Source: a virus
IMG/VR virus record: IMGVR_UViG_3300036944_000395
Location: 1 to 23,886 of that record
DNA: 23,886 nt
Reading direction: 5' to 3' (one strand)
A program made the translations under genes and the position numbers. Below, one piece after another: positions 1 to 6,191 of the stretch (positions are counted from its first letter, which is position 1; the number at the start of each line of letters is the position of its first letter). The notes under the pieces were generated by a model. That model was not told where the DNA came from. It did no database searches and was given only the letters and a program-made list of their open reading frames with translations.

Positions 1-303
1 AAGGACGCGAACGAGCGCGCCAAGGCCATCGAGAACCGCGCGGAGAGCCTGCGCGAGTACCTGAGCAGCAACATGATGGCGTGCGGCATCACGCGCGTTG
101 AAGGCCCCGGAATAACGCTGTCGTTCCGCAAGTCGTCGGCTGTGGTGATTGATGACGCAGCGCAGTTGCCGTCGCGCTTCATGCGGCAGAAGCCGGCGCC
201 GGAGCCGGAGCCCGACAAGGTGTCGATTGCTGCGGCGATCAAGATGGGAGAGGAAGTTCCGGGGGCTCGGATGGAAACGCGACAGTCACTGCAAGTGAAA
301 TGA
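1..303 (+). CDS. Gp157-family phage protein (5' end missing)
   Basis: The frame is open from base 1, so the gene starts outside the window; the ATG codons at 73-78 are internal. The visible 100 residues match the C-terminal half of the siphovirus Gp157 family as I know it: a charged helix with AESLREYLSSNM, a short beta-rich part (ITLSFRKSSAVVIDD), a 'lP..f' segment and a tail with D-K-x-x-I-x-x-x-I-K-x-G then VPGA. Gp157 proteins are small early phage proteins of uncertain biochemical role, often coded near recombination functions. The stop overlaps the start of the next gene (ATGA at 300-303), so it belongs to the same early operon as the excisionase and integrase. The family call rests on pattern memory, not a search. 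Confidence 0.75.
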   Translation, partial: KDANERAKAIENRAESLREYLSSNMMACGITRVEGPGITLSFRKSSAVVIDDAAQLPSRFMRQKPAPEPEPDKVSIAAAIKMGEEVPGARMETRQSLQVK

Positions 304-503
304 AACGCATCCCCCTCGATCAGTGGGCGTCTCAGCATTACTCGCCGCCGCCTTCCACCTGGGTACTACGAAAGTGGGCGCGTCAGGGGGAAATCTGGCC
401 CCCGCCTGAGCGTGTCGGACGCAGCTACTACGTGCGCGAAGATGCGAGGCGGCAGACAGAGGCGCGGCCTAGTCTGGTGGAACGACTTACAGGAGCAGCA
501 TGA
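300..503 (+). CDS. xis: Excisionase-like protein (Xis)
   Basis: This 67-aa basic protein has the pattern of phage excisionases of the winged-helix MerR/AlpA-like type: M-K-R-x-x-L-x-x-W-A-x-x-x-Y-x-P-P-P near the N-terminus, a helix with TLRKWA-type residues (VLRKWARQGEI), then PPPERVGRSYYV, the usual wing. Xis binds next to the attachment site and directs the integrase toward excision. The gene starts at an ATGA overlap with the Gp157-like gene and ends at the start of the DUF551 gene, and the integrase follows at 691, which supports the role. Its last residues, PSLVERLTGA, are almost repeated inside the integrase (PSLVERLSGA). Length is typical for the family. Confidence 0.8.
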   Translation: MKRIPLDQWASQHYSPPPSTWVLRKWARQGEIWPPPERVGRSYYVREDARRQTEARPSLVERLTGAA

Positions 504-694
504 TGGAATGGCAACCGATTGAGACGGCACCCAAAGACAAGGAAATCCTTCTCCACGTTGGCGTGACTGTTGGCTCGATGTTGATTGTGCAGGGGTGCTG
601 GTACAGCGACTCAACAGGGGATGAGGGGTGGATTGACTACATGGGCGATGTCCAGAACGTCACGCACTGGATGCCCCTGCCTCCCGCCCCATGA
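500..694 (+). CDS. DUF551 domain protein
   Basis: A 64-aa protein (63 aa from the second ATG at 503) with the DUF551 signature: WQPIETAPKDKEILL at the N-terminus, an aromatic-rich middle with G-C-W-Y, and a THWMPLPPAP-like end (here VTHWMPLPPAP). DUF551 proteins are common small early phage proteins of unknown function. A good Shine-Dalgarno (AGGAG at 491-495) lies 4 nt before the first ATG and 7 nt before the second, which favours the ATG at 503. The first ATG overlaps the stop of the excisionase gene, and the stop TGA (692-694) overlaps the integrase ATG (691-693). It sits between xis and int, so it is co-transcribed with them. Confidence 0.8.
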   Translation: MMEWQPIETAPKDKEILLHVGVTVGSMLIVQGCWYSDSTGDEGWIDYMGDVQNVTHWMPLPPAP

Positions 695-1767
695 ACGCAG
701 CCCGCCGCAACGCGCACCGCAGAGGCTGGCCGCGCGGCCTCTACGAGCCACGCCCGTCTTACTACGTCTTCCGTACACCGGATGGCCGCGTGCTGCCCAT
801 AGGCCGCGTCCCGCTGTCCCACGCCAAAGCGGAAGCCATCGCAGCCAATCAACACTTGGCCGACATGGCGCCGAGCCTCGTAGAGCGGCTATCCGGTGCA
901 GATCACACGCTGTCCGATGTGCTGCCGAAGATGGAGCCGCCCAAGGCAGTGAACACGGTGCGCTCTTGGAAGTCTCTCGACAAGCAGATCACCGCAGCGC
1001 TGGGCAAAGTGCCCTGCAGCCGACTGACGGTGGCGCAGTGCGCGGAGTTTCTGGATGGCGTGCGCGAAGCCGGCAAGCACCGCAGCGCCGCAGCCCTACG
1101 CACGCGGCTGGTGGCGATCTGCAAGCGCGCCCAGCAACTGGGCTGGATGGACAGCAACCCGGCAGACATCACCGCAACTCACAAAGTGAAGGTGAAGCGC
1201 GGCAGGCTTACGCTGGAGACATGGCAGGCCATCTACGCAGAGGCGCCCAAAGTCGCCCCGTGGCTCCCGCGTGCCATGCGCCTGGCGCTGGTGATGGGCG
1301 TCGATGTGCTGACGCTCTCGGGCCTGCAGCGCTCGATGGTCGTTGACGATGTGCTGACGTACCGCAGACAGAAGACAGGCGCCATGATCGCTGTCCCCAC
1401 CGCTATCCGGCTGGATGCAATCGGCGTGTCGCTGGCCGACATCCTGGCCGAGCGCACGGGGGTGCTGTCGCCGTGGCTGGTGCATCACACGCAGGCAAAA
1501 GGGCAGGCGAGGGCAGGGGCTGCGGTGAATCACCAGACGATCAGCGCAGCGTTTACGCAGGCCCGCAAGCTGGCGGGTATACCGGATGAAGGGTGCCCGA
1601 CCATGCACGAGCAGCGGAGCCTCTGCAAGCGCTTGTACGTGCTGCAGGGCGGGGTAGACACGCTGGCCTTACTCGGACACGCAGGCGAGAAGATGGGCGA
1701 GCTTTACGCTGACTCGCGGGGCGCCGAGCCGGTGCGCGTGAAGCTACGAAGCAACGCCGATTTATGA
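691..1767 (+). CDS. int: Lambda-type tyrosine integrase with altered catalytic motif
   Basis: A 358-aa protein with the order of a lambda-family integrase: an N-terminal arm-binding part (RRGWPRGLYEPRPSYYVFR), a core-binding SAM-like region at about residues 70-165, and a C-terminal catalytic domain. Catalytic residues visible are Lys228 (QKTG), His306/Arg309 (HEQR), His330 (LLGHAGEK) and Tyr339 (ELYAD). The first catalytic arginine, expected in a TGQRxxD motif, is missing: an ungapped alignment to my memory of lambda Int puts Asp205 (MGVDVLTL) there. Reading frame 3 over 1296-1322 gives G-R-R-C-A-D-A-L-G, the expected motif, so two compensating single-base indels are likely (see findings). 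There is no clear Shine-Dalgarno; translation is probably coupled to the DUF551 gene. The fold call is firm; activity is doubtful. Confidence 0.9.
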   Translation: MNAARRNAHRRGWPRGLYEPRPSYYVFRTPDGRVLPIGRVPLSHAKAEAIAANQHLADMAPSLVERLSGADHTLSDVLPKMEPPKAVNTVRSWKSLDKQITAALGKVPCSRLTVAQCAEFLDGVREAGKHRSAAALRTRLVAICKRAQQLGWMDSNPADITATHKVKVKRGRLTLETWQAIYAEAPKVAPWLPRAMRLALVMGVDVLTLSGLQRSMVVDDVLTYRRQKTGAMIAVPTAIRLDAIGVSLADILAERTGVLSPWLVHHTQAKGQARAGAAVNHQTISAAFTQARKLAGIPDEGCPTMHEQRSLCKRLYVLQGGVDTLALLGHAGEKMGELYADSRGAEPVRVKLRSNADL

Positions 1768-1966
1768 TCCATGTAAACACTTCTAGGCGCGCTGGATGTC
1801 GCCCAGGTATCCCCAAGATGCGCGGGTTTGTACGCAGAGCCCCAGCAGAATCAAGAACTTACGCGTGCTGTGTAAGAAAGTCGCACAGCCGACAGCGCGT
1901 GAAGAATCAACCACTTGCAGCGCCGATGTAAACGAGTTGCTGCGTGTTCAACCGAAGGAGAAAACG
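1768..1966. other. Non-coding gap after int; possible attP region
   Basis: These 199 bp separate the integrase from the next operon. I see no tRNA-like sequence. Nested dyads lie at 1858-1876 (CTTAC, 9 nt, GTAAG) and 1867-1889 (GCTGTG, 11 nt, CACAGC). In temperate phages the attachment site often lies directly beside int, so this is the natural place for attP, but the core cannot be defined without the host site or the other junction. The gap probably also carries a promoter for the next gene; I could not pick one with confidence. Confidence 0.3.
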
Positions 1967-2320
1967 ATGACTGATCGAGAGCTTTTGGAGGCGGCTGCTA
2001 AAGCTGCGGGGCTGGAGCCGGGACGATGGCGCGAACTGCCGCACCAGTGCCTGACGCTGCTGGACGCAGAAGGCGAAATTGTCAACGCAGGCTGGAACCC
2101 GCTGCAAGACGATGGAGACGCGCTGCGGCTGGCTGTGAAGCTGCGGCTTGTCGTCAGCATCGAGCCCACAGACACCGCAGTTGGCCTGCCGGATGGGCGT
2201 GGCATCCTGCCAGATGGGCGCGACTTGCTCATGACGCATGAGCCGCACCAAGCCGATGCTGCCGCAGCCACCCGCCGCGCAATCGTCCGCGCAGCCGCTG
2301 CGCTGGGAGAGAAGCGATGA
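1967..2320 (+). CDS. Small phage protein of unknown function (GWNPL...DGDALRL type)
   Basis: A 117-aa acidic protein starting MTDRELLEAAAKAAG. The start is chosen because AAGGAG at 1955-1960 lies 6 nt before this ATG; the open frame extends back to 1796 but without a site or coding character. It shows a pattern I recognise from many proteobacterial phages: an N-terminal helix 'elLelAAkAaG', a central GWNPLQDDGDALRLAVKL block, and a C-terminal helix ATRRAIVRAAAALG. No catalytic or metal-binding motif is visible, and function is unknown. The stop overlaps the next start (ATGA at 2317-2320). It forms a two-gene unit with the following gene. Confidence 0.8.
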   Translation: MTDRELLEAAAKAAGLEPGRWRELPHQCLTLLDAEGEIVNAGWNPLQDDGDALRLAVKLRLVVSIEPTDTAVGLPDGRGILPDGRDLLMTHEPHQADAAAATRRAIVRAAAALGEKR

Positions 2321-2709
2321 GCGAACCCCTGCCGCTGCCGGAGCCCGCGTATTTCATTGGCGCTGACGGGCGCGTATACAACCACGAACGGCATCCATCG
2401 CTTCACGCTTGGGACGACAAGCAGATGCACGCCTACGCTGCCGCCGCTGTTGCTGCCGAGCGCAAGTGGCGAGAGACGGTTGACGACATGCTGGTCTGTC
2501 AGCACGAAGTTGCCAGTGACGACCCGCGTGAGTCCATCAACCGGCTCATCAACTGGAGCGTGATGTGCGCTCTAGACCCCGCCATCTCCAGCGAGGCAGC
2601 CAAGCTGGTTGCTGCCGAGAGGGAGCGGTGCCTCAGCATCTGCGAGGAGCACTACTCCATCGAGTTCATCGCGCAGGACATCGCCGCAGCTATCCGCGCA
2701 CAGCCCTAG
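2317..2709 (+). CDS. Hypothetical early phage protein
   Basis: A 130-aa protein starting at an ATGA overlap with the gene before it. The N-terminus has YFIGADGRVYNHERHPSL, a short beta/turn part. The rest is mostly helical, with two similar segments: AYAAAAVAAERKWRE and AAKLVAAERERCLSI. The second is followed by IAQDIAAAIRAQP, a common end of small phage proteins that carry the 'R.aAAeAIR' helix. No enzymatic motif is seen. The repeated 'AAERxx' helices suggest an oligomer or adaptor. It is the last + strand early gene before the convergent late operon. Function unknown. Confidence 0.75.
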   Translation: MSEPLPLPEPAYFIGADGRVYNHERHPSLHAWDDKQMHAYAAAAVAAERKWRETVDDMLVCQHEVASDDPRESINRLINWSVMCALDPAISSEAAKLVAAERERCLSICEEHYSIEFIAQDIAAAIRAQP

Positions 2710-3021
2710 CGTTTTGTGTGCGGGCATGGCACAAGCCGAGGGGTGACCTGCACCCGCTTTGCCCGGCTATTGGCTGTTGCAGCCGCCCAGCATGTCCCGG
2801 AGGATGAGCTTCTATTTCCACGGCGCCCCGTAACGTGGGGCCAGACGCATGTCACCTTGCTGCCGTGTTCCTGCGGTCCCGCTCAAAGGTCCGCGCGCTG
2901 GCTTGTGAGTAAGCGCAAGTCTGTTTCTGCGGTGGGGGCCAACTCACGCCCACTACGTTTTGCCACCACACAGCCGCTCTGGCATGCAGAAAGGCGAAAG
3001 CCCGCAGCTTCAGCCCATCCG

Positions 3022-3110
3022 TGCTTGGCGGCAGTTGACGAAAGTTCGTCTACGGATGAACCGAAGGCATGCGAGCCTTCAGGGTGAACTTTACCAACCG
3101 CCGCCAAGCA
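3022..3110 (-). ncRNA. Candidate structured RNA (three-way junction)
   Basis: The two ends are complementary over 16 bp: 3022-3037 (TGCTTGGCGGCAGTTG) pairs with 3095-3110, with one mismatch on the + strand that becomes a G-U wobble on the - strand. Inside, 3063-3080 forms a perfect 6-bp hairpin (GAAGGC/GCCTTC), and 3044-3061 forms a 7-bp hairpin with a TACG loop (one G-T pair on the + strand) or, instead, 3037-3050 forms GACGA/TCGTC. The - strand is preferred because the SOS-type promoter at 3118-3133 would start RNA at about 3115, just before the outer stem. No U-tract ends it. Existence as an RNA is inference. Confidence 0.35.
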
Positions 3111-3117
3111 GTGACGA

Positions 3118-3133
3118 CTGTATTTTATCACAG
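3118..3133 (-). promoter_or_regulatory. LexA (SOS) box overlapping an extended -10 promoter
   Basis: The sequence CTGT-8 nt-ACAG is a perfect match to the LexA half-sites used in Gamma- and Betaproteobacteria. On the - strand the same bases contain TGATAAAAT (3130-3122), an extended -10 element (TGn plus TAAAAT). No good -35 is seen, as is usual for extended -10 promoters. LexA bound here would block this promoter, so transcription leftward would rise on DNA damage. The predicted RNA would start near 3115, cover the structured element at 3022-3110 and run antisense toward the early genes. Confidence 0.6.
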
Positions 3134-3172
3134 TGGTAAATCTACGGATGCGCTATCAGATACCGCGTGCTA

Positions 3173-3871
3173 TCAGCGCTTGATCCACTTGCCCGAGAAC
3201 GGATCAAGTTCTTCGGCAAGCTTTGCCTTGGCGCCGGTCGCTGCGTAGTCGAAGAAGGCAACTTCTTTGCCGGGCACAACCTCCACGCCGTCAAACCCCT
3301 CCCGCTTGATAGCGGCCCAATCACCGGCATCGACGGCCTTGTCTAGCTTTGGGCTGTCACCTATCTTGTAAACGCGCATGCCTGCGTCATCCAGCGCATG
3401 CACCGCGCCTTGGTTGTGGCTTGCGTACTCTCTGGCGCTGCGCTTGCTGGGCGTAAACGACAAGGCAGGCACGCCATCCAAGACAATGCCCTGCTTGTCT
3501 GCCGTCGGATTCTTGACGATGTTTCCGCCGTGCCACATGGTTGCTGGACTCGCGCCTGCTGGCCCCAAAGCGCCGTTATACCGCTGGAACTGGTCAGCAT
3601 GCCGCAACAGCCCGCCCGCGATCTGCGGCGCAGCAGCTTGCACAGCAGCAGGCGACAGCAGGCCCAGCGTCTGCCCGATCACTTGCCCTGCGCCTTGCTC
3701 CACGGGTGCCATCAAGCCCTGAGAGCGCATCCACTCCGACGACATCAGAGCGTTGGCCGGAACCGGAATGCCTGCTTTGCGCAAGAGCCACGCGATGCCG
3801 TCAACCGGCCCGCTGATGTTCTCGGCTGCGGTGTTGCTCATCGCTTGGAGAGCGTTGCGGATTTCACTCAT
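3173..3871 (-). CDS. Virion-type protein with ADP-ribosyltransferase-like C-terminal domain
   Basis: This 232-aa protein is the last gene of the late operon. Residues 14-90 (AAENISGPVDGIAWLLRKAG, then a small-residue helix region) resemble the linker found in large phage ejection proteins. Residues 113-208 look like an ART fold of the polyvalent-protein type: WHGG (113-116), LSFTPS followed by A-x-x-Y-A (137-150), VYKI (167-170), GFDGVEV (192-198) and KEVAFFD (202-208). ART domains transfer ADP-ribose from NAD+ to targets. The canonical catalytic E is not certain here. A start at 3871 is supported by AGGT upstream. It may be an effector injected with phage DNA. The domain call is from pattern only; it could be a degenerate remnant. 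Confidence 0.45.
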   Translation of the reverse strand: MSEIRNALQAMSNTAAENISGPVDGIAWLLRKAGIPVPANALMSSEWMRSQGLMAPVEQGAGQVIGQTLGLLSPAAVQAAAPQIAGGLLRHADQFQRYNGALGPAGASPATMWHGGNIVKNPTADKQGIVLDGVPALSFTPSKRSAREYASHNQGAVHALDDAGMRVYKIGDSPKLDKAVDAGDWAAIKREGFDGVEVVPGKEVAFFDYAATGAKAKLAEELDPFSGKWIKR

Positions 3872-3929
3872 GTCGATTACCTAAGCATGTTCGGGGAACG
3901 TGTACGTTTTCGGGCGGAATCTGTACACG

Positions 3930-4196
3930 TCACGCAGGCTTCGGCGCCTTCACCATCTGCGCAGGAATCCGCGCAATCTCGCCATCGAGGAACACCACGT
4001 TCACCGATGGCCCGCCAGCCGTCCAGCAGCCAGCAACACGCGCACCGGACACCGGCACCCACTCCGCGAACAGCGCATCACCGACGCACATGCGGGCCTC
4101 GTCGTGCAGCAGCACAGAGCCGGCGGGGATGTCGGCCACGCCGATTACGGCAGAGTGTGCCGACGTGCATAGAAAGAGGGCAAGAAGTGCGCGCAT
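3930..4196 (-). CDS. Small secreted protein
   Basis: An 88-aa protein. The start at 4196 is chosen because AAAGGA lies 6 nt upstream and because it places a typical signal peptide at the N-terminus (MRALLALFLCTSAHSA, cleavage probably after AHSA). The mature part has two cysteines (MCVG and AGCW), possibly a disulphide, and a beta-rich sequence ending in a Lys/Pro tail. It lacks a clear lipobox, so it is not an obvious o-spanin. It lies between the metallophosphoesterase and the ART-like gene, with short gaps. Function unknown; a periplasmic role or a role in lysis or exclusion is possible. Confidence 0.65.
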   Translation of the reverse strand: MRALLALFLCTSAHSAVIGVADIPAGSVLLHDEARMCVGDALFAEWVPVSGARVAGCWTAGGPSVNVVFLDGEIARIPAQMVKAPKPA

Positions 4197-4294
4197 GGTG
4201 CGTCCTTTGAGTCCGAATTTAGACTTTTGCTGCTTCAGTGTCCAAGGCTGAAACAGCATGCGGCCTGTGCCGCGCGTTTACAGCCCGTGATGCG

Positions 4295-5476
4295 TCAGGC
4301 AAGCATCCCAACATCGCAGCGATGCCGTTCAATCTCGCCGTGCAGCTTGTGATGCACAAGGCAGCGCATGTCGCGCCCAGCACGGTAGCCAGCACCAGCC
4401 GCATAGGCATCCTTTGCCGCCAGCGTGCGGAAGGACTCGCACACCAGCCCCGGCAGCTCGGTGACGGTCTGCGAGTGGATGTGCCCGGTGTAGAAGTACC
4501 GATGCTTGGTCTGTCCCCAATCTTCGGGACGGTCCGCAGCCATCACGCCGAGCAGTTGGGCATGCTTGGTTTTGTCTCCGTGCGTGGCGCCGATCAAGAC
4601 GCTGCCGAACCGATAGAACCAGTGAGCAGCCGGTGACAGGTCAACCGTCACGCGGGGCTCGTTGTCGAAGTACGCAGCGATGGAGAAGGCCAGCGCCCAG
4701 ATTGCGTGAGGGTCATGGTTGCCAGGCACGAAGCGCACCACCACGCGGGCATGCTTCTCCAGGCACCGCAGCACCGCATGCCGGAACGTCTGGATGCCGA
4801 CTTGCAGCACCTTCACGAACCGCCCATCTGCGTCCAGTTGGTGCCTGTGCGCGGGCGTCTGGTTGCTCTGGTCGTCCATGTGGAAGACATCGCCCAGCGG
4901 CAGCAGAATCGCCGTGTGGGCCGGTGGAGCAGCCTGCACCAGCCTATCCACAGCGCCGAGCGTGAGCTTGCGCGCGATGTCCAGATCGAAGTCGTCGCCC
5001 GCCTCTTTGGCCCATGCGTACATGCCGAAGTGAGGATCCCCCAGCGGGTACACGGCCAGCAGATCAGCCATCGTGTGCTTGGGCTTCTCGATCAGCGGAG
5101 AAAGCCCCTTGCAGTCTTCCGAAAGCGCAGCCACTGACGCACGGATGATTGCATCGCGCTGTTCATCGTCGGCGTGAGACTTCACCCATTGCAGCACTGG
5201 CTCAGGCTCGCCGCGCTTGTAGAGCGTGGATGCCCCGCGCAGAATCTGGCCTGGTGCAACGGGGCGCGTGAGGTCGTGCTTCGGGCTGTAACCGAAGATG
5301 GCTGCCTTCGTCTTGACGGCTTCGATGCCCTTCATGACTGCGGACTTGTTCAGCCCCAGCGCACGGGCAGCAGCACGCATTGACTGGTGCTTGTTCGTCT
5401 CGTCGATGTACAGCTTCTGCCGATCAGTAGCCCACTCTTTGAGCCTGTCATCAACGAGGTAAACGGGGGCCGGCAT
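4295..5476 (-). CDS. Calcineurin-like metallophosphoesterase with N-terminal HTH
   Basis: A 393-aa protein. Residues 32-58 look like a helix-turn-helix (SMRAAARALGLNKSAVMKGI). From residue 146 the metallophosphoesterase motifs follow in order: GDPH (146-149), GD (195-196), GNHD (252-255), THGD (298-301) and GHIH (331-334). All the metal ligands of a two-metal calcineurin-like site seem present. Such enzymes cut phosphodiester or phosphomonoester bonds; here the DNA-binding part suggests a nucleic acid substrate, which is inference. The start at 5476 overlaps the previous stop (TGATG) with GGTGA before it; the frame is open to 5506. Similar proteins occur in the accessory part of Pseudomonas and Burkholderiales phages. 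Confidence 0.88.
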   Translation of the reverse strand: MPAPVYLVDDRLKEWATDRQKLYIDETNKHQSMRAAARALGLNKSAVMKGIEAVKTKAAIFGYSPKHDLTRPVAPGQILRGASTLYKRGEPEPVLQWVKSHADDEQRDAIIRASVAALSEDCKGLSPLIEKPKHTMADLLAVYPLGDPHFGMYAWAKEAGDDFDLDIARKLTLGAVDRLVQAAPPAHTAILLPLGDVFHMDDQSNQTPAHRHQLDADGRFVKVLQVGIQTFRHAVLRCLEKHARVVVRFVPGNHDPHAIWALAFSIAAYFDNEPRVTVDLSPAAHWFYRFGSVLIGATHGDKTKHAQLLGVMAADRPEDWGQTKHRYFYTGHIHSQTVTELPGLVCESFRTLAAKDAYAAGAGYRAGRDMRCLVHHKLHGEIERHRCDVGMLA

Positions 5477-5685
5477 CAGTTCACCGACACCAGTTCGCCG
5501 CACCACTCGTCAGCGCTGGTGACGGTCCATGCCGGATAAGGGCATTCATCGTCGCCAATCATCGTGGGCGGGTAGCGGTGGCAGGTTCCGTAGCGCTCGT
5601 CTGAGCCGGGTTCGGTGACTTCTCGCCAGTATTTGCAGCCGCCGCAGGACGGTTGCATATCAACGAGTTCCTTGGACTTTTTCAT
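5476..5685 (-). CDS. Small Cys-rich (probable zinc-binding) phage protein
   Basis: A 69-aa protein with C-G-G-C-K-Y-W at residues 14-20, then GTCHRYPP, then DECPYPAW and a final DEWCGE. This C-x-x-C ... C-H-R-x-P-P ... D-x-W-C-G-E pattern is common in small phage proteins of Burkholderiales and related hosts and most likely binds zinc; function is not known to me. The start at 5685 lies in an ATGA overlap with the holin stop, preceded by GGGGAAG, while the frame upstream has no similar logic. The stop overlaps the metallophosphoesterase start. It is therefore tightly coupled between lysis genes and the enzyme. Confidence 0.75.
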   Translation of the reverse strand: MKKSKELVDMQPSCGGCKYWREVTEPGSDERYGTCHRYPPTMIGDDECPYPAWTVTSADEWCGELVSVN

Positions 5686-6191
5686 TGCTTCCCCAACAAC
5701 TGCGTCTTGGCCGCGCTGCCTGCGCTGCTGCCGAAGTAGTAGCTGATGACGCTTGCCCACGCACCACCCAGCGCACCCAGCATCACCAAGAGCGCATCGC
5801 CGCCCGTCTCCGGCTTGCCGTACACCAGAAGCCACGCCAAGGCCCCAAAGAAGCCCAGCGTGACTAGGCCAGCGAGGAGACGCGGGGTAAGGGTGTCGCC
5901 GGTCTTTGCTTCGCGCTCTCGGGCGCTGCTGCGGTCTGTCTGGTGCAGGCGCTCAATGTCAATGTCGAGTTCCTTCATGCGCGAGGCAAACGCCTGTTCC
6001 GACTGCTTGATTGCCAACAGCGCATCAGGCCCGCCGGCCAGCACTGCCGCGCCTATCTCGTCAGGCGTGCCATCTTTTTTGCCAAGTAGCTGCGACGACA
6101 ACGCAGAGACAGCCACGCCCGCGAGGGGGCCACCGAGAGCCGCCGCGATGGTGGGGGCAACTGCACCGACAATGCTTTTCCAATCGCTCAT
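5682..6191 (-). CDS. Phage holin (GTA-holin 3-TM type)
   Basis: A 169-aa protein starting MSDWKSIVGAVAPTIAAALGG, the typical beginning of the 3-TM holin family first described in gene transfer agents. A hydrophobic N-terminal segment (about residues 5-35) is followed by a charged helix (about 55-95, with MKELDIDIERLHQTDRSS) and two C-terminal membrane segments (LLAGLVTLGFFGALAWLLVYG and ALLVMLGALGGAWASVISYYF). Holins form holes in the inner membrane and let the endolysin out at a set time. The start ATG overlaps the endolysin stop (TGATG); a GTG codon directly before it is in frame but less likely. Its place after a GH108 endolysin supports the call. Confidence 0.85.
   Translation of the reverse strand: MSDWKSIVGAVAPTIAAALGGPLAGVAVSALSSQLLGKKDGTPDEIGAAVLAGGPDALLAIKQSEQAFASRMKELDIDIERLHQTDRSSAREREAKTGDTLTPRLLAGLVTLGFFGALAWLLVYGKPETGGDALLVMLGALGGAWASVISYYFGSSAGSAAKTQLLGKQ

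Larger units (their letters stand above)
2710..3172. other. 463-bp gene-free region between convergent early and late genes
   Basis: No convincing gene lies here. A GTG-started + strand frame (2716-3087) and a - strand frame (2883-3131) are open, but both lack ribosome sites and their codon third positions are not GC-biased like the neighbours. The right part holds a three-way-junction fold (3022-3110) and a LexA box (3118-3133). The left part has only a weak hairpin near 2740 (GGGTG ... CACCC) that might help end + strand transcription. GCTATCAG occurs twice, at 3152-3159 and 3169-3176. Confidence 0.5.

Noticed and set aside
585-1346. Long + strand open frame over the integrase gene
   Set aside because: Out-of-frame shadow of int; Arg/Ala/Pro-rich composition with no domain. 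Only its short part 1296-1322 is useful, as trace of the probable frameshift.
2716-3087. 123-codon + strand frame in the gene-free region
   Set aside because: GTG start without ribosome site, mixed third-position bases, and it crosses the structured element; I treat it as non-coding.
2883-3131. 82-codon - strand frame after the LexA box
   Set aside because: Its GTG start lies inside the promoter itself, upstream of the predicted RNA start, and no other start with a site is present.
3152-3176. GCTATCAG direct repeat; GCTATCAGCGC also at 22867-22877
   Set aside because: Repeats of 8-11 bases are expected by chance in a window of this length; no matching context.
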